This document shows positions 34,793 to 47,020 of a DNA stretch of 64,000 nucleotides, piece after piece; the first letter of the stretch is position 1, and every line of letters starts with the position of its first letter. The stretch is from Stromatinia cepivora (Eukaryota; Ascomycota; Leotiomycetes; Helotiales; Sclerotiniaceae). Where the stretch lies: assembly GCA_014898415.1 (NCBI GenBank), contig RCTD01000006.1, positions 992,001 through 1,056,000 on the forward strand, written 5' to 3'. The translations under genes were made by a program, and so were the position numbers. Below the pieces are notes generated by a model. It was not told the DNA's origin, did not search any database, and was given only the letters and a program-made list of their open reading frames with translations.

Positions 34793-37700
34793 ACTTTTTC
34801 CCTTTCTGGTTTCGCATTTTGCGATTACATAGCAAGCACAATTTTTCTTTTCTTTTGTTGGGTTGGATTTGTTTAGGTTTAGATTTGGCAGGGTAAAATC
34901 TTGAGATTATATTAGGGGTTATTGGTTGGTAGTTGGGGATTGGAATGGGTTGGAATGGTTGGACTGGGTGTACTATGGATATGATATAGTATTGTATTTT
35001 ATGGATATAGATACTATTTTAATCTAGGAAATAGAGAAAAAAGGTTTGGGTTGGTATGGAATGGAATAGAATAGAATTAGATGGAGCGGAGTGGAGGGGA
35101 TATAAAATGTATAGTGTAGTATATATTGGGGCAGAGGATGTACAGTAGTAGTGGTAGGAAGAAAATCTTATTTTGATTTTGATTTTGGAGGGAGTAGGTA
35201 GTGGAAATATGTATGCACTGTTGTTGTTATTGCTATGGTGGTTTTTGAATGTTGTGGTTAGTTGGCTGTATGTTTATTTGATATTTGATGTAAGAGGAGA
35301 GGATTGATTATATCTATTTTCCCTTCTTCAGGTGAAAGGGTGGAAAGAACGGAAGGAAGATAGAATGATGGGTTTGGTCTAATAAATATAAAGTCTTGAA
35401 CATAGAATTTGAAATACGTTCTTTATCTGAATCTCATTCTCATTCAGATTCTCATTAAATATATAATCGTGAGACTATCCCACTTAGCCACATTCCTACC
35501 CCGCTCAACAAGATCCTCCAACGGTGAAGTATTTACATGATTAAATCCGAAGAAGCTTCGGATCCGAATGTATTATGTATTTTATTTTTAATATGTGAGT
35601 GAGATTATAGTAGACGCGTTTTTGTGAAATGTTAGATGAGATATTTCATGGATTATGTGGATTTTGGGAAAGAAAATTTATAATGGAGGGCATGGATTAT
35701 TGGAGGGGGAAGGAGATTGAGGTGATTTGGGCGAAGATTTTATGTATTTGCTGTGTATATATCTATGTATCTGCGTCTTTGTACTAATAAATAAGCTAGC
35801 GCAGACCTCTCAATACTCGAGACTTGAGAAACTCGATCCTTTAATCCTACATCCAACCGAATCTTTCCAAACCTTTCTAAACTGAACAGAACCAGAGTAC
35901 ATAATCAATATTCAAAAAGATAACTGTATAACCAAAACAGATAACTCCATATATAATCGATGGGGTTTCATTTCTTTTCAATATATATAAATGTACCTTC
36001 CCTTCTGTAGAAAGAATCTCATGAGACATGTATATACATCCATAATTACCTGCTATTTCGTAAGATCCGAGTATGGGAACTGTAATGGTAATGGAAATGG
36101 TATTGCAAGGAAGGAAAGGTATAGTAATACTTTTAATAAGGGAAATGAATAAGAGGAAGGGGGGATTGGTTGTGTGTAGTATTCATGATCATGATCATAA
36201 GATTTTATGTTGTGGGGGTGAAGGGTGAGGGATGAGGGATGAGTGTTTGGATTTAGATTTAGAATCTTAAAAGGGGGGATGGAGGATGGAATGATGAAGG
36301 ATGAAGATGGGAATGTTGAGAGGAGAAACTTATACTAAATTGTGTATTTAGTATTTATCTACAGTACTATATCTATATAAGATCTTGCTACATTTACCCA
36401 GTACACCCACTCAAGATAAATAAGAAGAAGACCCCAAACACAATAGAAATACAAAGTATCAATACAATAATCAACATCACATCTTCCAAGCAATCAACCC
36501 TATCTATGCAAGCCGGAGTTTTTCATCCCAGCCTCCGCTCACATACATCTATATACATATGCACATACATACGCAAACATAAACATACCCATGATTCCGT
36601 CCGGGCTTTTGATGACGTGCATACATATATATACATACACACACGCGTCCCCAAATTACTTTCCTACCATATAAAAGCCACATCTCCCAACCACCCGCCT
36701 TCCCTTTCCACCCCATACCCAGAACCTCAACCCAGAACCTCAAGCCCTCCCCATTTCCCGGAACTCCAGCCCTGCACTCCTCCCGAGCGCCTCAACACAA
36801 GTATGCAAGTATACAAGTATATGCAAATATAAAAAAGATAATAGATAGATACTCTTACTCTATGTCTTCATACCACAGTTATCATATTACAATTACACAT
36901 TACACCAAAGCATAATACCATAGTATCATCTTACCAAACGGCACATTACAATATTACCGGCCATAACCTGCGTTTTCCGAACCGAGAAAATGTTGAGAAG
37001 GTATAAAATGCATGTAATGTACGAGTATAAACACGCTTTAGCCATCTTTTTAATTTATTTGTTAATTTATTTCTGGGGGCGGGATATGGGGTGAGATGAG
37101 GTGGAGTGGTGTGGGATGGGATGGATGGGGTTATTGTTTTGTGTAAGGTGTTTCCGAAATTTTAGAAGGTTAGAGGAAGTATCGAGGTTGTGATGAGATA
37201 TTTTATTTTCTCTTTGCTGCAATTTTATTGGATTTGTCTTGAAAATTTCCTCGAAATATTCTTCATATGATGAAATAAAGAGTTCTTAATTGAAAATATC
37301 GAACGAGTGATCTTGGTATGATGATAGCGGCATCGGCTCGGGAAGATACAGTACGGCCGATGTGGTACAATTTGTCTCTAAAACATGATAAAACCCAGTA
37401 CTAGAAAGTTTTGTATCCAAGTACAATACAAAGTATCATATTTCTATAGACTTGCAACAAGCATTGGAAAATCCCTAACACATATGTAGCTAGATAAGTA
37501 TGACCAAAGTATTCAAATGCCGACATCTTTAACATGGAAGTAATATGACTTGTATAACATTGACGGATGAAAATGAGAGTATTCTGAACGGATGAAAAGC
37601 CAATATCAATTAAAGAAGTGCCAATATGCAAAATTTCGGAAGTTTATATGAGCCTCTCGGTGCATTTCTTAATTACTTGTTTAGAATTGGCCGTGATTAA

Positions 37701-40700
37701 ATACCACAATATGGTTTGTTGGCTTTTCTTTTGATGAAAAGAGAGCAGCTGAGCTCATATCATATATGTCTAGGATACTTCCAGCCGTGTGTTCTTGAGA
37801 AACCATGGGGCAAGATATGGAATGCAAGCAACATGCGTACTGTACATAAAAACCCAGAAAATAATGTCACACTCATCGATCCCAGAGTATGTTTGTGTTC
37901 AAAATTGTTTTGGAAACTTTATCTCGTGTATCGATACATCCGTTTGAGGCAAAATCAGAGGCCTAGAAAGCTTCCAGGTAATTAATTAGTGTATTGATTG
38001 TACCACGACTTGTAAGCAGGTACCCTTAAAATGATGAGATGAAGATTGTGGTAGATAAATGAAAATGCTGTGATCCCGTGAGTGGGTACTGAGAAATGAA
38101 ATTTTACTTTAAAATTCTCTTGTAATTCAATAAGAACAAAATAGGATTCATTAAAGTAAATGGTTTCGCATTAATAAAGTGGACAACATGATGAAGTATC
38201 TTGCTCAATGAAAATATTGAACCATTGAACGGAAATATATAAATTATAGCGCATCTGCATATTGGTATGGAAACTTCATCAACCCCATAAACCTTGTGAA
38301 TTCGGGACGTGAGTACAGAAATTGAAGTACTAGATGCATTATGCATTCGCATTTTATCAATCCACTCAGATTGGGTCAAGTTGTACAACTTAAAGTATAT
38401 GGGAAGTACAAGAATGATCATTGATATAAGGTTCCAAGTAGTCGGTAGCCAACGGAGATACTTGAATGATACATACTGATCTCCATGAATATGAGTGATG
38501 TGATGGATGTCCCACGATACAAGATATCTGTCACGCAGTCCGAGTTGCATTGAAAAGCTTTAGGGAAATTATGTACTGGGGAGAAAATCCCATAAGCTGG
38601 ATTCGTCCAAAGAATTATAGATCCGTGATTGGTTGCAAGAGTTGGAAGGTGGAAAGTACATGAATCTGGTGCTTTCATGTGCATACCGCGGAGGTATTGC
38701 AACTTATTATTTCCATGCATCTCATTTAGTGGCTCAGCGCATGGCAATCCAGAACTTTGAAAAAGAAAGGATGGTGTGGTGAATGAATGGATGAGTGGAA
38801 GAAAAAGCACCGAGAAGTATCCCGTGATGGTGTAACAGTAACATTTCAAAGTACAGATAAGTATAGTAACCACACAGCTTTTCTCTAAGTGGAAAAAAAA
38901 AGATGGGGGGCCATGCATTGAACTGAGCCACGAGCTGAGGATTTGATGGTCAGATCCGATTAAGGATTGAATTCGGTTGAAGATGCTATTCGGATATCTG
39001 ACTGGTTTTCATTCTTTCTTCGTCTAATGGGAGGAGATCTGAAGGGGAAGAGAAGAAAATAACCACGACAAATCCCTCTTTTCTTTCCTCCCAAAATTAT
39101 ATCTAACTTACTGTAAATACGCAGTACTTGAATATTGTATTTAGAGGTAACAAAATCAACATGTTCAAAATAATTCCTCTTTGATTTTTAGTAGATCTTA
39201 TACTATTACCTAAACAGCATCATCCTCGGACCCCGTTCATCATTTACCCCATTTAACAAAACAAGCCATTCATACTTTCAACTATTGGTCAATAGTTTAA
39301 GCTTTCACTCCAATGCACGCTCACACGTTGTTCATGGCGATGTGCCAACTCGATCTAGATTTACCACGTTCAAACATCGTGGACCAACAGCCTAACTAAC
39401 ACTTTAAGGGTATACTAATGCAACCTAAGATGTGCGGGAGGATTGGTAGATTGCTAAGATTTTCAATAACATGGGATGATTAGATTATATTCATGCATCC
39501 AGACATCGGTCTTTTTAAGTTTATCCCGAAGCATTACTGTACTTGCCTCTACTGCAAGTTTCATCACCATCACCCGTTATCAAGGCGGCATCACCTCCTT
39601 CATAAGATGCATCCCCGAGCCGAGGATGATGAATTTTCATGAGTAAGAGTAAGAATTTCAAGGATTGATTTCGGGATTTGTGGATCCATTCAGATTGGGC
39701 TCGTAGTGTCGTATGCAAGGATTTTAGTAAGCTCCCCTTGTTCCCTTGATATATCCTGGGTGAACGGCGTCTATCTGTGATGATACTCTGTAGACGTCGA
39801 GACTCAACAAGCGCCAAGTGGCACATTGTAGCAAATCATATCATTGATCATTATTTTTCGGTGATTTGCAAACTGCAATGTCACCATTTAAGCCTGAATG
39901 CACAGAGTAAGAAAAGTGTGAGATCTCACTCCACACAAAACCCTGGAGGAAATATATATCTTGCGATTGGTACCTAAGTACTCCAGCTGGTGAGAATAAG
40001 CATGTAATCCAGTATTGATAAGTCCTGTCTACTTTGTATCTATTATAGTTGATGATGTGGTTCTTGGATCATGACACCGCTTTGTATTCGTTATATCAAT
40101 AATGAGTCAGTCTAAATACCACCCTCCATTTTCATTGACGTAGAGATATAGAATTCATTTAGGAAACTTGTAGGGGCGCAGTTGTCAGTCTGACAGTAAA
40201 ACAGGGCAAGTAAGTTGAGGTATTACGGCCCCCGACCCCCTTCAGATGATTCTTGAATAACCCAGTGTTCTCATCATCACGCCGCGCAGTGTGCAGAAAC
40301 AGGGTCGGACCCAGGTTGAAGCCTACCGTGTAGACTAGGATTATCGGGGAACATGGTTGCATATGAAACAACGGCAGATATGCCATTCACAATAACACCA
40401 TAGTTTGATGAACTGGGTGGACAGGATGTGATGAGATGGAATCACGGGATTGCATGTCACGCAAGAAACACCGTATTGAGAAGACGCGCGATTAGGGTTT
40501 GTGGAGGAATCGAGGATACAATATCTACTTCGGTACTCTGAACTTCCTGGCACGAGTTGGCTTAGTCTACGGAATACTAGTAGACGGAAATAAATTTGTG
40601 GAGAGCTCGTCCTGTCAGGCACGAGTGTCAGAGAAAGAGCCATGTATTGATCTGAGCTTTTTTGTCTTTCCAGATGCTGTCGATAAGTCTACGCATCAGA

Positions 40701-43700
40701 TTCTTGGAAGCCTTAATGTTTCCATAGAGGCCTAACTCAGAGTCTGGATGGAAGAAAAGAAATAAGACATTTCCACTTCCAAGCTTCTCCCAGATTCTGT
40801 AGTATCATGATTTCGATATCATGTCTTAGTTGAAGTTAATCTGTACTACTTGTACTTTGTACCATCTCAACAAAGCCGTTGAGAGTACCTAGTCAAGTGG
40901 TACAATACAAACTGTTCCCTGTCATTGTCAGATCAAGATCTACGGGATCAATCGGAAGTTCTAAGAAGATATGAGTTGCAGTATCTGAATGAAGGTGACT
41001 TGTCAGATCCGATCATAATTTTCAAAACACGGAGAAACCAAAGACAACACTAATGCTTGTTGCTTCTGACCAGATTGAACTTATTCATCGTTCAATTCAT
41101 CCAAAGAATACCAAAGAACAATCAGACCACGCTGAATACATCTACTTGCCATGTATCATGTAGCTTTGCGAGACCTGCAGCATGCCTCACTTAATCAGTA
41201 ACACATGATCTAGATACAATATTTTGAGCAAGAACAAACGGTGGCAACTATTGATTATCCCATTAAGTGGTCAAAGTAAGCACCAAATCGTGATCTACCC
41301 AATCATTTTCTCTTAGGATTCACGATGTCATCCATGGATATGGCTGACATGAATGATTAGGTTATACGGCACAGTTATCAGCGATTAGAGCATTTTTCAT
41401 ATGTTAATGGGCCAACTTTACAAGAGTCTTACGAACTTATCTTTTCATACAGGACTCATGGAATAGTTGTGAATATCTATCATTATTCCTTCGGGTTATG
41501 ATACTTTTGATTGATCTTGCACACGACTTGCATGCTAGCAGCGATTATCTACTTTCTGGACAGTACAAGGGCACCACACCTGTACAAAACACTTACTTGC
41601 CTCAAACTAATGCAAGCAAACTCTAAACTCACACTTAAAATTCCTCTCCGTAGGCACCACTTACCGGTACTCGTATACATAGTAAGTTGGGCTACTGGGT
41701 AGATATCTAGATATCGCCGGATAATTGATGTGATATTTGCGGGGCAAGTTGGGGAATAGTACCTATCCAGTCATTTTTACAGACTACATTTTAAGGGAGA
41801 AGAAATGAAGCAAAAGACAAATATATTTTAATTTTTGAATGAATTTTACACTCCAATTGGTTTAGTTTGAGAAGTCAGACATGGTCACAAAGAATCCTGG
41901 AATATGGGATAATAATCCTATTATCCTAGTCATAATCCACGCTGCACTTGCAGAACACAAGGGAGGGGGGAATAATCACACCCTTTTCAATCCATGATGT
42001 TCATGGATCGGGGGCTGATGGGCATTGAAGTAACTGGATAGAGTCTAGTACAATAAGATAATGACCCGTAGGAAGGACCTTCTTTTTTTTCACATCCACA
42101 CAATTATGATTGGAGTTGGATTTTACCCTTTCTTCACTTGATTATTATACCTATCAACCTCACGCAATACTTGGGTGGATATTAATATTCGGCATATCGA
42201 TCTACTTCAGTACTAGAAATCGACTTTTCTCTGAGTGATTGACTGGTTGATTCAATTCTTTTGAGTCTCGGACGGAACTTGACAAAACGAAGAATTATCG
42301 ACCAGCTCAAACTTTCATGGAGGATAAACCTACCTATCTCAACACAAAATTACATAGATTTATACATCCATCTCACAAGATTACCTTTCGTCCATATTAC
42401 CAGATCCTCCGAAAGGTGCTGAAAGTTTGAAACCTACCTACAGTCCTACACATATAATATACAAATCCTTCTTTTAGCTGGCTGACCGTTTTGCCCGTGG
42501 TTCACACATATTCACCCATTGTACTCTTCTCTTTTAACTTTAAAGATTCCTTGCCCCTGTATGTACAGCACGCAGTACAAAGGGAACCCACAATCCGCCC
42601 ATCCACCCATCCACCCATCCACAACCCAGACTTGGCAGCCATACATCTTCCCGACTGTGCACTTAAAGAAGAGACTAACTACGGTCTACTTGGGTACGAA
42701 ATTCCCCAGTTCATTACGACGGTTCTCCATAAACCTCTTCCACGCACAACTTCTTCACCCAGAACTCTCTTCTTCACAGCCAGCATAAGGGTTCTTCTTT
42801 CTTACAATCAACTACCAGACCACTACCAGACCACTTTGACTTTCTCTTCTAGAAAGAATTTAATCGGGATATTTGACATATACTGGATGCTTGGCATATA
42901 TTGGATACTTGACACATACTAGAAACTCTGGAAAAGATTCGGATCACTAGGTACTATCTATCTATTGGCATTTGCAGTTGTTTCTCCCCAGATTTAACAA
43001 ACCAAAAACAGACTTCTTCCTTCAACAGAATATATACAGTACTCTACCATATTTCAGTATCTGTACGGAGTACACTTCCTTCAATTACAGTATACTTTTT
43101 TACTATCAAGGAAACTTAACTCTCATCACAATCAACTATTTTATTATACTACTTAATAAATTGATATATACAAAGTCAATATTCGAGATCTCGATCAGAC
43201 TCTTTTATTCTTTCATTACTATTTTTTTATTTATTTATAGTTTCCCTCGAGGCTTTTTAGGAAAGACGGTAAAACATAATAAAATACCACGATATAGTCC
43301 CACCAACCCACCACAACCACCGAGTCTTTTAGTGCTTGTACGCGAGGACCCGATCACCGCTCCCCGAAAACCCATTCATTATTCTCCCTTGCAGAACAAG
43401 AACAAGAACACAACTTTTACTTCATCTGCAGTCTGTCAAAATTCTTTACAACATACAAAACTTCAATTCAAACTACGATCAAGTAAAACAAATTCGATAT
43501 TCAATATTCACCATCTTCAGTTACTCTGATCTGAACAGCTAGCCTATCACATTGCTCCAATTACCATTCCTCAACTGCGACTCCGCGAATTGCGAATTGC
43601 GAATCTTGCCCGCTTTCTATCTTCAGTCCTAAATTAAGAAAAATCCCCGCCGCCCCTCAAAATAGAACAATCGATAAGTAATCAGTGCAAGCAATTGTCA

Positions 43701-43714
43701 CGATCAAATCTATT
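34793..43714. other. 8.9 kb stretch without a recognisable gene
   Basis: I searched both strands by eye. Many short frames exist (for example 38104-38918 on minus and 40499-40735 on plus), but none has a recognisable domain or a convincing spliced continuation. Composition is moderately AT-rich without obvious RIP decay. A palindrome TTCGGATCCGAA is at 35557-35568. From about 42480 the sequence becomes CT/AT-rich and contains several small upstream frames. This looks like a long promoter and 5' leader for the bHLH gene. A long non-coding RNA or eroded transposon cannot be excluded. Confidence 0.5.
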
Positions 43715-45390
43715 ATGATGGATTCACGTCCGCCATCAACTAGAATGCCTACTGGATTGGCAGGAGTTTTGAACGAAGTCGGGCCTGAAGAGCATACGAG
43801 AGATTCTGCTTATTATTCAAGTCTGGATCCATCATCGAAGCGTGAGTCTTTGAGCATTCACTTAAAATGCGCTTCAAAGAATATGCTAACAAACACCCCT
43901 ACTATAGACAACTCGCAATTATCGAACAGCGATGTCGTCATGACTCCTTCACCAACTGGATACCATTCTTCCAGTGCCGATATAAGTCCCTCACCTGCAG
44001 CAAATCACATTGCCAGTCAACAGCTTACCTCTCCCACCTCTGGCAGCATGAGCGTCGCATCTATGGTCTCCCCGTCTTATGAACACTCCGTAGCTAGCCA
44101 ATTAGTCTCCATGTCAGGCCAAATAAATAGACAATCATATGGATCCGGACTTGGGACTCTTTCAATCAACGGGGATTCCCGTCGGGAGAGTGTTGATTCT
44201 AGATTGGGTACTGGTTTCCAAGATTTGCGACTCAATTCGCCATACGCCAGCAATAATCAATCAACCACTTCGATCCAGAGCACTTTACAGCAGCAGCGCA
44301 ACCCTGGTAATCCCGCTGACCGCTTGTCAAACCCCAGATTTTCGAACAGCTATCAACCACAACGTTTACCAGAACCAACGTCCCCCAGAAGTACAATCCC
44401 AAAGACCGCTCCCAAGATTACTGGTCCTGCTATGTCTAATATTGCTCGCGCGGCTGAGCCAACTAAGGGAGAAGCTTGGGCGTTCCCTGAGGAGCCAGTG
44501 CATAGAGTACCGAACTCGCACGATCGACATCTCGAGGATAACCAGAGCATAAGCAGAGTAGGGACCTCATTCTTAAACCTTGACTCGAGACGTAGTAGCA
44601 TTGCAGACTCGGTCGCCAGCAGCCAGTATACTACAGAATCTCGTCTGCCAGCTGGGCAAAGAAGGTTAGAGGATGGAATGTCCTCCGATTTTAGATTATC
44701 ACGAGCATCATCCGAGTTCCAAAATGTATCTCATCACCATCATTCTTTACAGAATCGTCAAATATCCGATTTACAAGCTGAGGATGGCGATTCCCCAAAC
44801 AGTGGACAACCTTACAGCCGCACACCTGAACTTCGTGTAAGCCATAAACTTGCGGAAAGAAAACGTCGAACTGAAATGAAAGAATTGTTTGAAAACTTGA
44901 GGGATTTGATGCCTCAAGAGCGCGGTAATAAAGCTAGCAAGTGGGAGATTTTGACAAAAGGTATTTGCAACGAACACTATTCATTGACTTTGTGCTAAGA
45001 ATTACAATAGCTATCGCCGAACACAACGCACAAGCAAAGGAGATCCAAGATTTGAAAGCGAGGCTACACAACTCACAAATCGAGATGGACAATCTTCGCC
45101 GCGAGGGTAACGTCATTCGCTTGGAGAATTCACAGCTTCGCAACGAACTCAATCAGGCTGGATCCAATAGTCATCAGTCTGTAATGAATGGCTTCACCCC
45201 AATGCCACAGAACGGTGGTTCACATGTCGACATGAATTCATACCAACAAGAGAGTTACGCTCCAAGAGGTTCTTATCAACGTAACGAGCAACTGCCACCA
45301 CTTAGGGGAATATCACAACCTGAATCTATGAGTGGAGTTCAATACCAATCGGACATGAACCGTAATGGGTATCGTGATCCTCGATTCTAG
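43715..45390 (+). CDS. bHLH-zipper transcription factor
   Basis: Three exons (43715-43841, 43908-44960, 45011-45390) encode 519 residues from the tandem ATGs at 43715/43718. The first 340 residues are Ser/Pro/Gln-rich and disordered. The basic region and helix 1 are at about 350-377 (LRVSHKLAERKRRTEMKELF). The loop is MPQERGNKASK, and helix 2 runs WEILTKAIAEHNAQ across intron 2. It continues directly into a leucine-zipper-like coil (IQDLKARLHNSQIEMDNLRR). The His-Glu-Arg pattern in HKLAERKRR predicts E-box (CANNTG) binding; targets are unknown. Intron 1 (66 bases) contains no stop and is a multiple of three, so retention would insert 22 residues. Retention of intron 2 would truncate the protein in helix 2. 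The nearly 9 kb of upstream DNA suggests complex regulation. Confidence 0.85.
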
Positions 45391-47010
45391 ATCTTTGGAG
45401 CCCGAATATTTTGGACAAGTTATTTCCTTAATATCTTTGCGACCCATAGAAATTGGATTCGTATAAGGACTTGACTTTTATAAGGCTTTACCTATAGCAA
45501 ATTCTTCCGCAAGAGTGACTTTGAAAGAATCCACTTTCCCTAGGCTATGAAGCTATATTGTTAACAGACCTATATTCGAAAGTCGGATCAAATTATCCGA
45601 TTTAGATCGAACTTCGCTCCCTACTACTTAATGATTCTTATCCAGCAAATATCTTTTCGCTTCCGGATCGTATATCATCGAGGCATGTGTTCTATTAGAA
45701 AAACGGTTGGCGTTTTGTATTTCACTTCACAGTATCTATATTTTCTTTTCTTTGGAGTCACCGAATTTTCTGGTCATTTTCGGATACCTCACTACGTCGA
45801 CAATACTTCGAGTCGTCGATACAGCGCTTGTCTCTTTCATACAAAAAGTGAAACGTACATTTCTCGTGCGTTTGGGAGTTAAAGGGAACCTTTTTGCATT
45901 TCTGGTATGGAGTGGATTGGGAACTGTGCAATGTTCGTAAAAGAATTTATATTCGGATTGTATGGGTGGGTGATGATATGGAATATGGGAGGATACTGAT
46001 TCTACCAAAGAGTGGAAGAAGGCGTTACTTGAATATACCCGCTCTCATCTTGGGGTTTCTATTATTATCTTACTCCTTCGAAAACCATTCTCGATTTTAC
46101 ATTTTCAATCATGTTTAATGAAGATTGATTGGGAATCAGAAACGGGAAAGTTGGATAGACGGAACTTTCGCTTGAACAAGATGAAATAGCAAAAACTTAC
46201 TTGGGACATGGAGACTTTTGGACCTACTAAAATACTTGGATTTTGGGACGTATACAAGGGGTTGAGGGTGTATGCATGGATGGATGAATGGTTAGTTGGG
46301 GATGAGTGTTAAGATAATGAATGTAGGTAGCTACAACCAGAATGAGAAAGATGACTCGTATCGTTGGTTTACTCGATGATTTTCCTGGCTCTTGTATATT
46401 TGTATGGAACGATTCCTGTTGAATGACTAATATCTAATGTTGAATGAATGAAGTATGTATGAATTTATCCTAGTTGGATGTATATATACACACATACATA
46501 TGTGTGCGTGTGTGTATAATGTAATAAATATCGTGAAATTACTGCTTCCCAATGGATGGATGCTTTGTCTACCTCATCTACTTCTTTATCTATTTGGCCT
46601 GGATATCTTATATAAATATTATTATTCTATTCTATTTTATAATATATTATCCTGTTTTATCCTGTTTTATTCTTTTTTTTATATAATTCGACTAAACTTA
46701 TAGTTTGGATTCGATGGATATTGTATGTTTTATATATTATATTGTGGAATGGGATGGGATGGGGTGGGATGCGATGGGGTGAAATAACAACTTTATTTAT
46801 TTATTTAACATAAAGAACTACTAAACTAGGAAAAGAACATGGTAATGAACGAATTACTTTAGTTATTACAAAAATATTAAAAAAATATATCTTTATTCTT
46901 TCCACATATTAAATCCCTCCTCTCTCTAATTGTTAAATATTCCCTTCTATATCTATCTATCTATCTATCCATCCCCTCCCACCTAACTCCTAACCCCTAA
47001 CCCCTAACCC
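45391..47010. other. Intergenic between convergent bHLH and LtrA-like genes
   Basis: No gene is recognised. The left part is the 3' end of the bHLH transcript. The right part is very AT-rich and ends in the telomere-like repeat at the LtrA-like stop codon. Confidence 0.5.
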
Positions 47011-47020
47011 CTAACTCCCC
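46987..47020 (-). repeat. Telomere-like TTAGGGG repeat / potential G-quadruplex at a stop codon
   Basis: Read on the minus (coding) strand, four GGGG runs are separated by 5, 3 and 3 bases, with TTA spacers like fungal telomere repeats. The TAG stop of the LtrA-like gene (47011-47013) lies between the first and second run. The pattern satisfies the usual four-run G-quadruplex rule in both DNA and the transcript. Confidence 0.8.

Noticed and set aside
38104..38918. Minus-strand open frames of 148 and 166 codons
   Set aside because: They overlap in different frames, lack any family motif and show no convincing spliced continuation.
40499..40735. Plus-strand 78-codon frame in the gene-poor tract
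   Set aside because: No ATG start, no recognisable domain and no neighbouring exon that extends it.
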